This document shows positions 1 through 8,949 of a stretch of DNA of 13,811 nt, in pieces. Each line of letters starts with the position of its first letter. Positions within the stretch are counted from its first letter, which is position 1. The DNA lies in the NCBI GenBank assembly GCA_027062165.1, contig JAMOTU010000238.1, forward strand, positions 1-13,811, in the 5' to 3' direction. Under the pieces are notes generated by a model. It did not search any database and was not told the origin of the DNA. It saw only the letters and a list, made by a program, of their open reading frames with translations. The DNA comes from Candidatus Altimarinota bacterium. Its GTDB lineage: Bacteria; Patescibacteriota; Gracilibacteria; Absconditabacterales; Absconditicoccaceae. The translations under genes and the position numbers were made by a program.

Positions 1-768
1 GAAACGAGTTCTAATAAAGAAGTAGGTATTTATGAAATAGTTTATAAGAAAAGGGGAGATTTTGTTGAGAAAAATATAGGTAATGATAATTTGACAAGTC
101 TAGAAGTAAAAAGCTTTTTTAAAAAAGATATGGATATTGCTACTATTTTTAGAAACTATCAAAATGTTTTGGTTTGGAGTTTAGTTGCTGTTATAATATC
201 TATAGGTTTATGTGTTTTAGATGGAGATTATTCTTTATGTGATTTTTATACATTAGTGATTGTTTTTATAATTGCATTTTTTTATGAACTTTTTGAAGAA
301 GATGATAAAGAAAAAACTTATGATGGAGTATCATTGTTGTTTATTTTGTTGTTTTTTATTTTTTTAGGGTGAGAAATAGGTTATAATATGTTTTATAAAA
401 GTTTCCATAAAGAAAGTGTTATTTGTGAATCTTCTTATTATAAGAAGAAAAATTCAGATATAATTCGTTTAACTACTTGAACTTATAAATTAGTATTTTC
501 TTGAAATCAACCTTATATTAAAAGATTGTTGTATACATATGATGCTTGATGAAAGAAGTATAAATATACTTATTTTAATTGATTTTATTTTAGGTTGCAA
601 AATAAAGAAGATATTGATTTGTTGAAAAATTTTCTAAATAATTTTGTAATGTGAAATTCTATAAAGTTACCTTTAGATAAATATTGAAAAATACAAGTTG
701 ATTTAAAAGATTATAAATGAACGCTTGTTTTGCAAAAGTGAGAGTTTAAAAATATTTTAGGTTTTTAA
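1..768 (+). CDS. Membrane protein of unknown function (5' end outside the window)
   Basis: The frame is open from base 1 to a TAA at 766-768, giving 255 residues; the true start lies upstream. Several in-frame TGA codons must be read as glycine, for example at 370-372 and the pair at 547-552. Hydrophobic segments lie at about residues 55-73, 82-97 and 109-128 of the visible part. A soluble, Lys/Tyr-rich C-terminal domain of about 125 residues follows, containing YKYTYFNGFYF near residue 190. Two membrane spans followed by a beta-rich domain with a Phe/Tyr-x-Gly-x-phe motif is loosely like DUF3137 proteins, which often sit beside LemA. That is only a resemblance by eye. The next gene starts 11 bases downstream, so the two are probably co-transcribed. 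I cannot assign a function. Confidence 0.75.
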
Positions 769-779
769 AAGATTTTTAG

Positions 780-1049
780 ATGAAAGCTTTAATTGTTTTA
801 TGAGTAGCTGGTTTTATAAGTTTTATAATTGGTGGTATTATGTGATATGCTGTTTCTTCTGCAAAATATATTCCTAGATTTTCTGAAATAGTAAGTGTAA
901 GAACTTTAGATTGAGTTAGAAATTACAATTTTTTGTATTCTAAAATGTTTTGGGATAAAACTGTTAAAACAGTTTGTTATTGAAGATGTCGGAATTATAG
1001 TAGTAGTTCTTCAAGTCGGTGAAGTTCTAGCCGGGGAGGAGGAAAGTAG
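780..1049 (+). CDS. Small membrane protein with Ser/Arg/Gly-rich tail
   Basis: This is an 89-residue protein starting ATG at 780 and ending TAG at 1047-1049, with TGA read as Gly. Residues 3-28 form one glycine-containing membrane segment (LIVLGVAGFISFIIGGIMGY). A charged middle follows, with a CYGRC pair of cysteines. The last 18 residues are a low-complexity tail of Ser, Arg and Gly (SSSSSSRGSSSRGGGK). The tail is locally GC-richer (AGC CGG GGA GGA GGA) than the surroundings. It follows the previous membrane protein by 11 bases and probably shares its transcript. I do not recognise a family. The single-span topology and flexible basic tail suggest membrane anchoring with nucleic-acid, protein or envelope contact, but this is inference. 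Confidence 0.65.
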
Positions 1050-1093
1050 AATATCTGAAAAAAGTTTGAATATTATTTAAGAGAAAAAAAATT

Positions 1094-1771
1094 TTATATA
1101 TTAAAATCTTTCACACACTCTATTTCGCATTCATAAATTTTTTTCATCTTTTTAACAACTTCAAAGACATTATATCTTGGATCTTGTTGATTTTTATAAT
1201 ATCGTTTGTGAGGATAGTAGATTATAATTTTTTTTAGATTGAGCCAGTCTTGAAAAATAACTGATCAAGTGCAGTAAATTTCTTCGATTTTTCAATTTTT
1301 AATTCATCGAAAAAGTTTAATTTTTTGAATAGTTGTGTTGTGAGAAGAATAAATTTTTTCTAAATTTCAAATTATGTTAAATGCAGTCCATAAATCGGGA
1401 AAAACAAACAATTTTTGACTAACAGATTTTTTAGTTTTATTTTGTTTATATTTAAATAATTTTTCTATTTCAAAAGTTGGTAAAAATAAGTTAAATATTT
1501 TTTTATAACTAGTAAATCGAGTTTTTACCATTCGATGGATTAATTTAATAGTTTTTTCTGATAAAAAGTTTTTTTCGAATTTTTCTATATTTTTGGTATT
1601 CCAAATAAATTTTTCATATAAACTTTTATATTCTATTTTTTCTCCCAATATTATAAAAAAACTATCCCCATCTTTTATAAGATCTCAAGGGGATAGTTTT
1701 ATTTTTTTATTTACATTTAAAAAACATACTTTATCAAATCAAAAAAATTTATCTAAAGAAAAACACCACAT
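1094..1771 (-). CDS. Degenerate PriA-like helicase fragment (no ATPase motifs)
   Basis: From ATG at 1771 to TAA at 1096-1094 this encodes 225 residues with TGA as Gly. A shorter alternative begins TTG at 1648 (residue 42). The C-terminal half follows PriA helicase lobe 1 in order: VFPDLWTA (123-130) where PriA has VPEIsLT, YSSHNT (141-146) for the lHS motif, IYCTGSVIF (165-173) for GtRSAlF, IIIYYPH (182-188) for the DEEH box, then DPRYNVFEV (197-205) for PrYhaRDv. There is no Walker A motif and the acidic DEEH residues are replaced by YYP. The product is about a third of normal PriA length (about 700) and stops just after lobe 1. It is therefore unlikely to hydrolyse ATP; a DNA-binding or primosome-scaffold role is a guess. 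I prefer the long start because residues 12-45 (GDLIKDGDSFFIILGEKI) resemble the PriA N-terminal 3'-end-binding domain. Confidence 0.55.
1655..1708. terminator. Strong bidirectional terminator-like hairpin
   Basis: Bases 1658-1669 (AAAACTATCCCC) pair perfectly over 12 bp with 1689-1700. An inner 5-bp helix (1670-1674 with 1679-1683) is capped by TTAT. Runs of T follow on both strands (1697-1708 on plus; the complement of 1655-1660 on minus). On the minus strand it lies 122 bases past the clpP stop and could end the clpP transcript. It also falls inside the long reading frame of the PriA-like gene, upstream of the alternative TTG start at 1648, so either the short start is right or the gene carries an intragenic terminator. 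Confidence 0.6.
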
Positions 1772-1822
1772 TTTTAAGGTAAAAATTGTCTATGATTAAA
1801 TAAAAATTTGGCAGATTTAATA

Positions 1823-2410
1823 TTATTTAATATCTTTGATACCAATTATTTTGTCAATTAGTCAATATTCTAATGCTTCTTGAGCAGACATAAATTTATC
1901 TCTTTCGACATCTTTTTCTATTTTCTTTAGAGGTTGGCCAGTGTGTTTTGATAGTATTTCATTTAAAGTCTTTTTAAGTTTTAGAATATGTTCTGCATGA
2001 ATTACTATATCTGTAGCTTGTCATTCTACACCTCATAATGGTTGATGAATCATTATTTCGCTATGAGGTAAAGCAAACCTTTTTCATTTAGCACCTCAAG
2101 CTAAAAGTACAGCTCACATAGAAGCAGCAAGTCCTACACAAACAGTAGCAACATCACATTTAACATATTGCATAGTATCATAAATTGCTAATCAACTACT
2201 AACTACACCACCAGGGCTATTGATATACATTATAATATCTTTGTTTGGATCTTTTCTTTCAAGATATAAAAGTTGAGCTATTACTAAATTAGCAACATTA
2301 TGATCGATAGGCTGTCCTAAAAAAATAATTCTGTCTTCTAAAAGTCTTGAGTATATATCATAAGCTCTTTCTCACATAGATGATTTTTCGATAACAGTAG
2401 GTATTATCAT
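1823..2410 (-). CDS. clpP: ATP-dependent Clp protease proteolytic subunit ClpP
   Basis: ClpP is the serine peptidase that forms the tetradecameric barrel served by ClpX or ClpC ATPases and degrades misfolded and regulatory proteins in the cytoplasm. The gene encodes 195 residues from ATG at 2410 to TAA at 1825-1823, a normal length. The catalytic triad is visible as S97 (in GLAASMGA), H122 (IMIHQPLGG) and D171 (ERDKFMSA). The oxyanion-region motif YINSPGG is at 62-68. Many conserved glycines, including the one after SM in the active-site motif, are encoded by TGA, which is the clearest evidence here for UGA=Gly. No Clp ATPase gene lies in the window. A promoter (TTGAAT-N16-TATACT) sits at 2472-2445, diverging from the long plus-strand operon. 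Confidence 0.97.
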
Positions 2411-2444
2411 ATTTTATTGTAAGTTAACTATTAAATGCTAAATT

Positions 2445-2472
2445 AGTATAGTTAGACCTTGTTTAAATTCAA
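2445..2472 (-). promoter_or_regulatory. clpP promoter
   Basis: On the minus strand, TTGAAT (2472-2467) is followed by a 16-base spacer and TATACT (2450-2445). The -10 box ends 34 bases before the clpP ATG. The -35 box is one arm of the palindrome TTCAA-G-TTGAA that is repeated upstream of secA. Confidence 0.6.
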
Positions 2473-2480
2473 GTTGAAAT
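2462..2480. repeat. 19-bp element with palindromic core, copy 1
   Basis: The sequence TTTAAATTCAAGTTGAAAT is identical to 13548-13566, also a divergent intergenic region. Its core, 2468-2478, is the odd-centred palindrome TTCAA-G-TTGAA. It supplies TTGAAT to the leftward clpP promoter and TTGAAA to the right. It could be simply two back-to-back -35 boxes or an operator for a dimeric regulator. Confidence 0.6.
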
Positions 2481-2494
2481 TTCACATAATTATA

Positions 2495-2522
2495 TTGAAA
2501 ATAATTTATTTTTTTGTATTTT
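2495..2522 (+). promoter_or_regulatory. Possible promoter of the 2557-12247 operon
   Basis: TTGAAA (2495-2500), a 16-base spacer, then TATTTT (2517-2522), ending 34 bases before the ATG at 2557. The other TTGAAA at 2474-2479 has no good -10 box at 16-18 bases. The region is so AT-rich that chance matches are common. Apart from this, the clpP promoter and the 19-bp element, I see nothing else in 2411-2556. Confidence 0.35.
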
Positions 2523-2556
2523 TACATAATAGTTTATATTTTAACAAATTTTACTA

Positions 2557-4173
2557 ATGAAAAAGATAATATATATATTTTTTTTGGTTTTATTAAGTTT
2601 TTGATTTGCTTCGGATAGTGTTAAAAGTCTTACTACAAAGATAGAACATCTGAAAAAAATATATCTTAGTCAAAGTTGATATTTTTACAAAACTAAAGAT
2701 TATGTTCAAAATAAGTTAGAAAGGTTTTATAATGGTTTAGAATCTAACAAAGATTTGAAAATTTTAGTTCAAACAAATAAATTTAAATTGCCTGATTTAA
2801 AGAAATCTTTTATAAGTGATTTTTTAGATTTAAAGGGGAAATTTTTAAATGAAGTAAATGATATAAATTGACAGATTCAACTATTAGATGATAAAATAAA
2901 ATATTGATTGATAACTTGAGATAAAGTTACTCAACAAATAGCTACATTAGATTTTAAAATAGATAGTTTGTCAGGTTTGTATATTAATTTACTTTCAGGG
3001 TTAAAAAATGAATATTTAGGAAAAATAAATCAACTTTCTTGAGAGATTTGAAATGCTATAAAATCTAATGTATGATTTTTAAATTTTATAAATAAAAGAG
3101 AAAAGAAATTAAAAGAAATTTTTTCAAAATATGAAGAAATGAAACAATTAATTGATAGATTTTCTAATTTATTTTTAAGTAACCAACAAGATTTGTATAC
3201 TTTTTTAGAAAATGTTAAAGAGAAAATTAGAGATAAGTTAAATGAACTTTTAAGTTGAAATTTACAAGAGATATATGAGAATAATCAATATTTGAAATAT
3301 TGTGCTTGAGATCAGATAAAAGATTATATAAATATATTAATAAATAGTTTTATAGTTAACTTAGAAAGCTATTTTAAAAAACTTGTTTGATTGCCTTATT
3401 CTAAGAATGAATTGGAATATATAGAAAATGTAATTTCTGTGTTAAAACAAAAATATTATAAAGATTGAAAATTGGATTATCAAAATCTAGCTGAGGATGA
3501 TTATTTGGACAATGTGTATGAAAAATTGATTTCAACTATAAATAATGTTATAGAAGAAATAAATACTAAGTTGGCTTTTTATAATTTTCCAAAAAGTGAA
3601 AAAGATATAAAAATTAAATTAAAAGATGCTTTAAATAAATTTTTAAATGATAATCTTGCTAAACTTATTGATGATTTTAGACAATTTATAAATGATAAGA
3701 AGCAAATTTGTGTTATAAAAGTAAAAGAAGAGAAAAAATTATTAAAAGATATTCTAGATTTATATTATGATGTTTATATTTCTAGTTGATCTGATGCTTT
3801 GAATAAAATAATAAAATTGCAAAATAAAATAAAAGAAGTTAAAAGTAAGATAATTTTACCAGATGATAAAAAATTATTAGATAATTTGTACTGGCAATTA
3901 GAGATTAAAAAAATAGATTTAGAGATATCCAAGGAATGATTGGATAGATTTGATGTTAAATATAAAAATATAGAAAGTTTGATAGAAGAAGTTTTAAATA
4001 CTTTAGAGAAAAAATATCAAGAAAAGTGAAAATCTGATGTATTTAAAGCTAAATTAACAAAAGCTATTTGAAAAATTGATAAAATATTGACTACTTTAGA
4101 AGTTGCACCTGAAACAAAATATCTTCTTTTGAAGATTAAAAAAGTTTTTATTAAATATCTTTATTTAAGATAA
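2557..4173 (+). CDS. Secreted alpha-helical coiled-coil protein, unknown function
   Basis: This is a 538-residue protein from ATG at 2557 to TAA at 4171-4173, with many TGA=Gly codons. It begins with a Sec-type signal peptide: KK, a hydrophobic core IIYIFFLVLLSFGF, and an Ala/Ser exit near residues 18-20. The remainder is rich in Lys, Glu, Leu, Ile and Asn with almost no Pro or Cys, and has repeated heptad-like stretches, so it is probably long helical coiled coil exported to the cell surface or periplasm-like space. No catalytic motif is visible and I recognise no family. Its stop overlaps the start of the prepilin-like gene by one base (TAATG), which implies translational coupling. A role in a pilus or surface assembly is inferred only from that pairing. 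It is the first gene of the long operon and has no clear Shine-Dalgarno sequence. Confidence 0.85.
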
Positions 4174-5327
4174 TGAAGAAAAAAGTTTTTACTTTGATAG
4201 AGATATTAGTAGTATCGGTAATTATTTCTTTTGTTTTTGTAATAATAATAAGTTTTTATTTTAAGGCTTTAAAAATAAAAACTCAGGTGTTAGCTAGACA
4301 GGATTTGATGAAAAGTTCCTACTTTATCTTGGAGAAATTAAATATTTTGATGAAAGATTATAAAATAGATTATGAAGAGTATTTTAATAGAAGAATTGTA
4401 TGATGTGATGGAGCTGGATGAGATAGTTTTAAATGGGATGTAGGAGATAATGGATATTGTGATAGATTTACACATTATGGAAATGATAGGTTAAAGGATT
4501 ATGATGATAATATTTGAAATTGGAATTTATATTATTGTAGTAGTCAAAATTCTGAAAATTCTCCTCATTTAGTGTTTAAAAATAATTCGGTGTCTGATTG
4601 AAGTGGTTGTTGGAATACTACTCCCGATGGATGACCTGATAAAACACAGTCCTTTTGAGAGTATTCAAAACAATTTTGGGATGTTAATGATGATGCTGAT
4701 GGTACATGATGATTAGTATGAGATGATGATGATGTAGATTTAGGAAAAGGTCCTATAGCTATATGAAATAATACTTGAGTACAAGAGCTTTATCTCATAT
4801 CTAAAGATAGTAAAAAAAGACTTTTTATAAGAAGAACTTTGATAGATAGCGGAGATTTTAATGATGATAGTCAGAAGTCAGATTGGGAGAAACTATATAC
4901 TTTACAGATGCTTAGATTGAAATGATTTGATGTATGAAAAGATCATAATTTTTCTACAATTAACGATGGGGCTTATGATTGAGTAATAGATACTTGGGTT
5001 TGTGATTGGAGTGAGGGGTTTAAGTGTAAGGGTGATTCGGTATGAGGTGTTTATTCAAATTATAAACTGCCAAAAGATATAAAGGATTGATGGATAAATA
5101 TTTTTCCGTCTAATATTACTATTACAAATTGGAATTTAATTGTTTATCCTAATAAAGATCCTAAATTAGCTTGGGCAGAAGATTATGAGCAAATTAATCC
5201 AAATATTAGAATAAAGATAAAAACAAAACTTTATTGAAAAAATCGGAGATTAAAGATTTCACCAGCGACTTTATCTGGGTATGAGATGACTTTGGAGACA
5301 ACTTTTAATATTAAAACTTATTATTAA
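4173..5327 (+). CDS. Prepilin-like (type IV pilin N-terminus) secreted protein
   Basis: This is a 384-residue protein, ATG at 4173 and TAA at 5325-5327. The start MKKKVFTLIEILVVS is a type III (prepilin) signal: basic leader, F at +1 (residue 6), E at +5 (residue 10), then one hydrophobic helix to about residue 31. The residue before the cut site is Val, where Gly or Ala is usual. The ectodomain is large for a pilin and looks like a PilW/PulJ-type minor pseudopilin. It carries an Asp-rich run (D170-D189, containing NDDADG and GDDDD) that might bind calcium, at least seven cysteines that could form disulfides, and a beta-rich C-terminus. With the standard code it is cut at residue 76 by the TGA at 4401-4403. 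It overlaps the preceding gene by one base and abuts corA. No peptidase or pilus ATPase is in the window. Confidence 0.85.
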
Positions 5328-6266
5328 ATGAAAGAAAATTTGCTTAAAATATGAAATGTAGAATGGATACATTTAGTAAATCCTTCGAAAGAGGAAGTTG
5401 AGAAATTAGTAGAGAAATATGATTTTCATGATATAATTGCTGAGGATTTAACAGATGTTAATACACAGGATAAGTTAGATATTTATGATGATTATATTTT
5501 TTTAGTTTTACATTTTCCTAAATATGATAGAAATACTCAAAAGTATTATTTAAATGAATTTGATTTTATTTTAGGAAAAAATTTTATAATTAGTGTTAGT
5601 AGGTATCCTTCTTCACATATTTACAAGATTAGAAAACAATATGAAGAAGAATTAAAAAACGAGAAAGATATCGAAGAATATCAGTTTAAATCTGCTCCGT
5701 ATTATATTTTGTATAAAATTTTAGATGCTATGTATGATAAGACTGTAAATTTGCTTAATAAATTTACTAAAGATTTGTTGGAAATAGAAGAGGACATATT
5801 TAATAAACCTTTAGAGGAGAAATTGTTAGAAAAATTAATGATAAAGAAAAGAAATGCTATTATACTTAAACATATCTATAAGCCTCAAGTGGAAATAATA
5901 TCTGATCTTTCTACAGAAATTAAGAATTTTTATAAGAAATTCGAAGATGAAGTTGATGTATATTTTGAAGATATAGAGTATAAAATTGAAAAAATTATTA
6001 ATCAGATAGAGATAGTTTTTGAAAATATAGATAATTTGACAGATATTTATAATTCATTAGTATCTATGAAAATAAATAAAGTAATGACTCTTTTAACAGT
6101 ATTTACAGCTATTATTTGAATACATACATTAATAGCTTGACTTTATGGTATGAATGTGCCATTACCTTTAGAAAAAAATGTTTTCACTTTTTGGTATATA
6201 TTGATTCTAATAGTCCTAATTACTATAATATTTTTGTACCTTTTTAAAAGGAAAAGGCGGATATAA
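5328..6266 (+). CDS. corA: CorA-family divalent cation (Mg2+) transporter
   Basis: CorA forms a homopentameric membrane channel that takes up Mg2+, or Co2+/Ni2+ in some members. The gene encodes 312 residues, close to the usual 316. A long charged cytoplasmic helical domain fills residues 1-245. Two membrane helices follow at about 252-272 and 288-306, joined by the signature loop YGMNVPLP, with G274-M275-N276 as the selectivity motif. The C-terminus is basic (KRKRRI), as expected on the cytoplasmic side. The protein ends at TAA 6264-6266. The ATG immediately follows the prepilin stop (TAAATG). TGA=Gly codons at 6117 and 6138 fall in membrane helix 1, so a standard-code reading loses the pore. 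Substrate specificity within the family cannot be told from sequence. Confidence 0.95.
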
Positions 6267-6862
6267 TGTTAAAATGTTTTAAAAAGATTGTACTAGGTAA
6301 AAGAGTTGGTAGACACATTTTAAGAAATTTTTTAATATACAATTTAAATAAAAATTTTATAAAAAGATATTTAAAATTACAAAAGAAAAAAATATTAGAA
6401 GTGAAAAGAAAATACAAAGTTAATCAAATTTGGATATGACATTTTCATTTTGATTGGTATCGAGAAGAAGTTTGATTGAGAATATTTGAAGCTTATATTT
6501 ATAGATATAGATTGTTTAAAACTAAACTATGATGGATAGTAGCAGATTTGCATTTATGAACGGCTAAATATCAAATTGATGAGTTAAATGATATTATATC
6601 TTTGATAAAAAAGAAAGAGAAAGTTATATTTTTAGGTGATGTTACAGAACATACTAAGAGTTTGTTTAATTATACATTAGCAGAGAAGTATTTATTAAAT
6701 TTAATAATAGATGGGGTTGAAAGATGAAATGTTATTTATATAAGATGAAATCATGATAGTTGTATTTTTAAAAAATGGCGGCAAGAATATATAATAATAG
6801 ATGATATTTTGTTAATGCATTGAGATATATTTTTAGCTGATCCAAGAAAACCTAATTGTTAA
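6266..6862 (+). CDS. Metallophosphoesterase (LpxH/calcineurin-like), apparently circularly permuted
   Basis: This encodes 198 residues, ATG at 6266 overlapping the corA stop by one base, TAA at 6860-6862. The two-metal phosphoesterase motifs are present: DLHLG (D94, H96), LGDVTE (G124-D125), RGNHDS (G161-N162-H163-D164) and MHGDIF (H185). The last motif, GHxH, which normally closes the family's C-terminus, is instead at residues 58-61 (IGHFHFDW), before the first motif. The basic helical stretch at 16-50 resembles what normally lies between HGD and GHxH. The protein ends 13 residues after HGD. This order suggests a circular permutation of an LpxH-like fold. Three motif glycines are TGA codons. 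The substrate is unknown: lipid, nucleotide or phosphoprotein hydrolysis are all possible. Confidence 0.8.
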
Positions 6863-6884
6863 TTTAGTTATTAAATTATATAAG

Positions 6885-7679
6885 ATGGTTGCTATAGCTA
6901 TTAATACATTAAAAGAATTTTTAAGAAATAAAATTTTATATGCAATTGTTTGATTGGCAGTTATTTTAATATTATTTTCTATTATTCTTGTACAGCTTAC
7001 TATTACACAAACAGATAAAGTATTTATAGATTCGGCATTAACTATTATAGAAATATTTGCTTTGATAACTACTTTATTTTTATGATCTTATTTGCTTTAT
7101 AACGAGATTCAAAAAAACACTATTTTGCTTATATTATCAAAAAATCCATCAAGAGCTAATTTTATTATTTGAAAATTTTTAGGATTTTCTATATTGATTT
7201 TTTTAATTTATATAATTTTTACTATAGCTTTTGTGTTAGCGTGATTATTTTTAAAATATAAAATGGGCGTTCATATAAATTTACTTAATAAATATTATTA
7301 TTTAGCTATTTATTTAAGTTTTTTGAAGATTTTAGTTTTGTTAGCTTTTATTATATTTTTTTCTACTTTTGTTTCTCCTTTTATAGTGTTATTAGTAAGT
7401 ATAGGTATTTATATTATCTCTCATAGTCTTAGTTTTGTTAAATTTTATCTAGTAGCAGCTAAAAAACTTTCACCAGATAGTGTTGGTTATAAAATAATGG
7501 ATGTATTTTACTATATCTTTCCAAATTTTCAGGATTTAAGTTTGAAAGAATATTTACTTTCCCCTTATTTGGGGGATTATAATTTTTATCATATTGTAAT
7601 TAGTAGTCTGTCAAGTTTATGATATATTGTAATATTGTTAATATTAGCTGTTTTAATATTTAATAAAAGAGAGTTTTAA
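6885..7679 (+). CDS. ABC-2 type transporter permease subunit
   Basis: This is a 264-residue integral membrane protein, ATG at 6885 and TAA at 7677-7679. It has about six hydrophobic helices. It opens with an amphipathic segment typical of ABC-2 permeases (INTLKEFLRNKILYAIVGLA). A cytoplasmic loop after the second helix reads NEIQKNTILLILSKNPSR, matching the family's conserved coupling loop (E-x2-x-x-T-x2-LLxSKP-SR). It ends in FNKREF, the usual last residues after the final helix. The partner ATPase is not in the window, so substrate and direction are unknown. It lies 22 bases after the metallophosphoesterase gene and overlaps the next gene by one base. Two or more helices contain TGA-coded glycines. 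Confidence 0.85.
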
Positions 7680-8185
7680 TGATGACTAATAAGAAAAAAT
7701 ATTATTTAGAAAATCAAATAGAGTCGATTTTATGGCAATCTAGATTTCTAGTTTTGATACCTGTTATAGTTGGAGTATTGATATTTTTAGTATTATTGTT
7801 AGGAATTTTAATAAAACTATATAAATTACTTCAGCAATTTGTAACTCATTGATTCAATGAAGAAATTATTTCTTTTGTTATATCTATAATAGATATTAGT
7901 TTATTAGCAATGATTGTATTGATGTTTACATGGTGAATATATGAGCTTTTTGTAGATGAGATAGATGTAGAAGATGATCATAAATCTAAGGCTAAAACTT
8001 TAATTGTAAAAGATATTGATGAATTAAAAGAAAAGGTCGGAAAAGTTATAATAATTTTATTGATAGTACGGTTGTTTAAACAGATATTGATGTATAAGGT
8101 GTTTGATATTAAAGATATTCTTATATTAGCTTTATCTATATTAGTTTTAGCATTGTCCTTAAAATTTATCTCTTGAAAGAAGTAA
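7679..8185 (+). CDS. UPF0114 (YqhA-like) membrane protein
   Basis: This is a 168-residue protein, ATG at 7679 (a second ATG follows at 7682) and TAA at 8183-8185. The pattern fits the UPF0114/YqhA family: N-terminal ESILWQSRFLVLIPVIVG, then a second region IIDISLLAMIVLMFTWGIYELFV, and a Lys-rich loop leading to LKEKVGKVIIILLIV. Three to four membrane helices are visible at about 23-47, 65-92, 123-137 and 146-164. The family is widespread and its biochemical role is not established. It overlaps the permease stop by one base and is followed one base later by the PH-domain gene, so the three are likely made together. TGA=Gly occurs in the family-conserved position before IYE. Confidence 0.85.
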
Positions 8186-8186
8186 A

Positions 8187-8813
8187 ATGAGAATTTTTTC
8201 AAATTTTGATACAAAGTTTAAGGAGAAGTTGTATAATGAATTTAAAAGTAAATATGGTGAAGAAAATGTAATTTTAATAACAAGATGTAAATATTTTTTA
8301 TGGTTTAATGTTTTAATTCCATTATTTTTTTTAGAAATTGGATATATTATTTTATGAATATTGTTTTATTTAGTAGATTTAGGAGAGTTAAATAGTTTTA
8401 AGTGGAGTATGTATGTCTTTTTATTTGTTTTAGGGCATTTAATAATATGAGGAAAAATTTTTAAAAAGTTTATAGATTATAAGATGGATTTTGCTGTTAT
8501 TACACCAGAGGAGATTATATCCTACAATCAAACAGGTATTTTTTCAAGAAGTTCAAGATCACTAGATGTTGATAAAATTAAAACTATTTCTGTAGATAAG
8601 AAATGACTTTTAAGAAGTATTTTTAATTTTGGAAGCATAATATTTTTATCTGAATGAGATGATACTTGACATTGAGATATTGAATTAAAATTTGTTGCAT
8701 CTCCTGAAAAATTAGAGGAGAAGATAACTAGAATAATATGATATTGAAAATTTAATAATGAAATATCTAGATTTAAGCAAGAATATAAGAAAGAATATAA
8801 GAAAAATTTGTAA
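8187..8813 (+). CDS. Membrane protein with bacterial PH-like domain
   Basis: This is a 208-residue protein, ATG at 8187 and TAA at 8811-8813. Two hydrophobic helices (about 38-61 and 71-92) are followed by a beta-rich domain. That domain reads FAVITPEEIISYNQTG, then SLDVDKIKTISVDKKG, then SIFNFGSIIFLSEG, the strand order of bacterial PH-like (bPH, DUF304-type) domains: an ITxexI strand, an I-x-x-I/V strand, and an FGxIxF turn. The C-terminal helix is Lys/Glu-rich (RFKQEYKKEYKKNL). Proteins of this type sit in the cytoplasmic membrane with unknown ligands. Several glycines in the PH-like turns are TGA. It probably belongs to the same transcript as the preceding permease and UPF0114 genes. Confidence 0.75.
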
Positions 8814-8859
8814 TTTAACTAGTAATTTTGTTGAAAATAGAGAAATAAATACTGTTGAG

Positions 8860-8949
8860 ATGATGAAGAAGAAGATAATAAAAATAGTTTGATACAGTAG
8901 TTTTATGATTATAATTGTAAATTGTGATGGGTATCGTTGAAAAAATTAA
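8860..8949 (+). CDS. Candidate 29-residue hydrophobic peptide
   Basis: An ATG at 8860 (or 8863) opens a 29-codon frame ending TAA at 8947-8949, with three TGA codons read as Gly. The product has a KKK start, a hydrophobic core (FMIIIV), then NCDGYRGKN. This resembles a very short signal or lipoprotein-like peptide, though Asn before the Cys is not a normal lipobox. It overlaps the first 23 bases of the next gene in another frame, so it could act as a leader for translational coupling. In AT-rich DNA with only two stop codons a frame this short easily arises by chance. Confidence 0.25.
8889..8915 (+). promoter_or_regulatory. Possible internal promoter before the leucine-zipper gene
   Basis: TTGATA (8889-8894) and a perfect TATAAT (8910-8915) are separated by 15 bases, one or two short of ideal. 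Transcription would start only a few bases before the ATG at 8927, giving an almost leaderless message. It lies in the largest gap of the operon (8814-8926) but overlaps the candidate small ORF. Confidence 0.35.

Noticed and set aside
91..372. A separate 93-residue membrane protein ending at TGA 370-372
   Set aside because: That TGA is glycine in this code; the frame is open from base 1 to the TAA at 766.
1050..1093. Possible terminator between the convergent genes
   Set aside because: Only weak A/T pairing (AATAT with ATATT) is present, with no GC-rich stem.
1593..1799. Plus-strand open frame of 68 codons
   Set aside because: It is antisense to the PriA-like gene and its N-terminal extension; its product is low complexity with no motif.
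7978..8214. Minus-strand open frame of 78 codons
   Set aside because: It is antisense to the UPF0114 gene and has no recognisable motif; the plus-strand gene explains the sequence.
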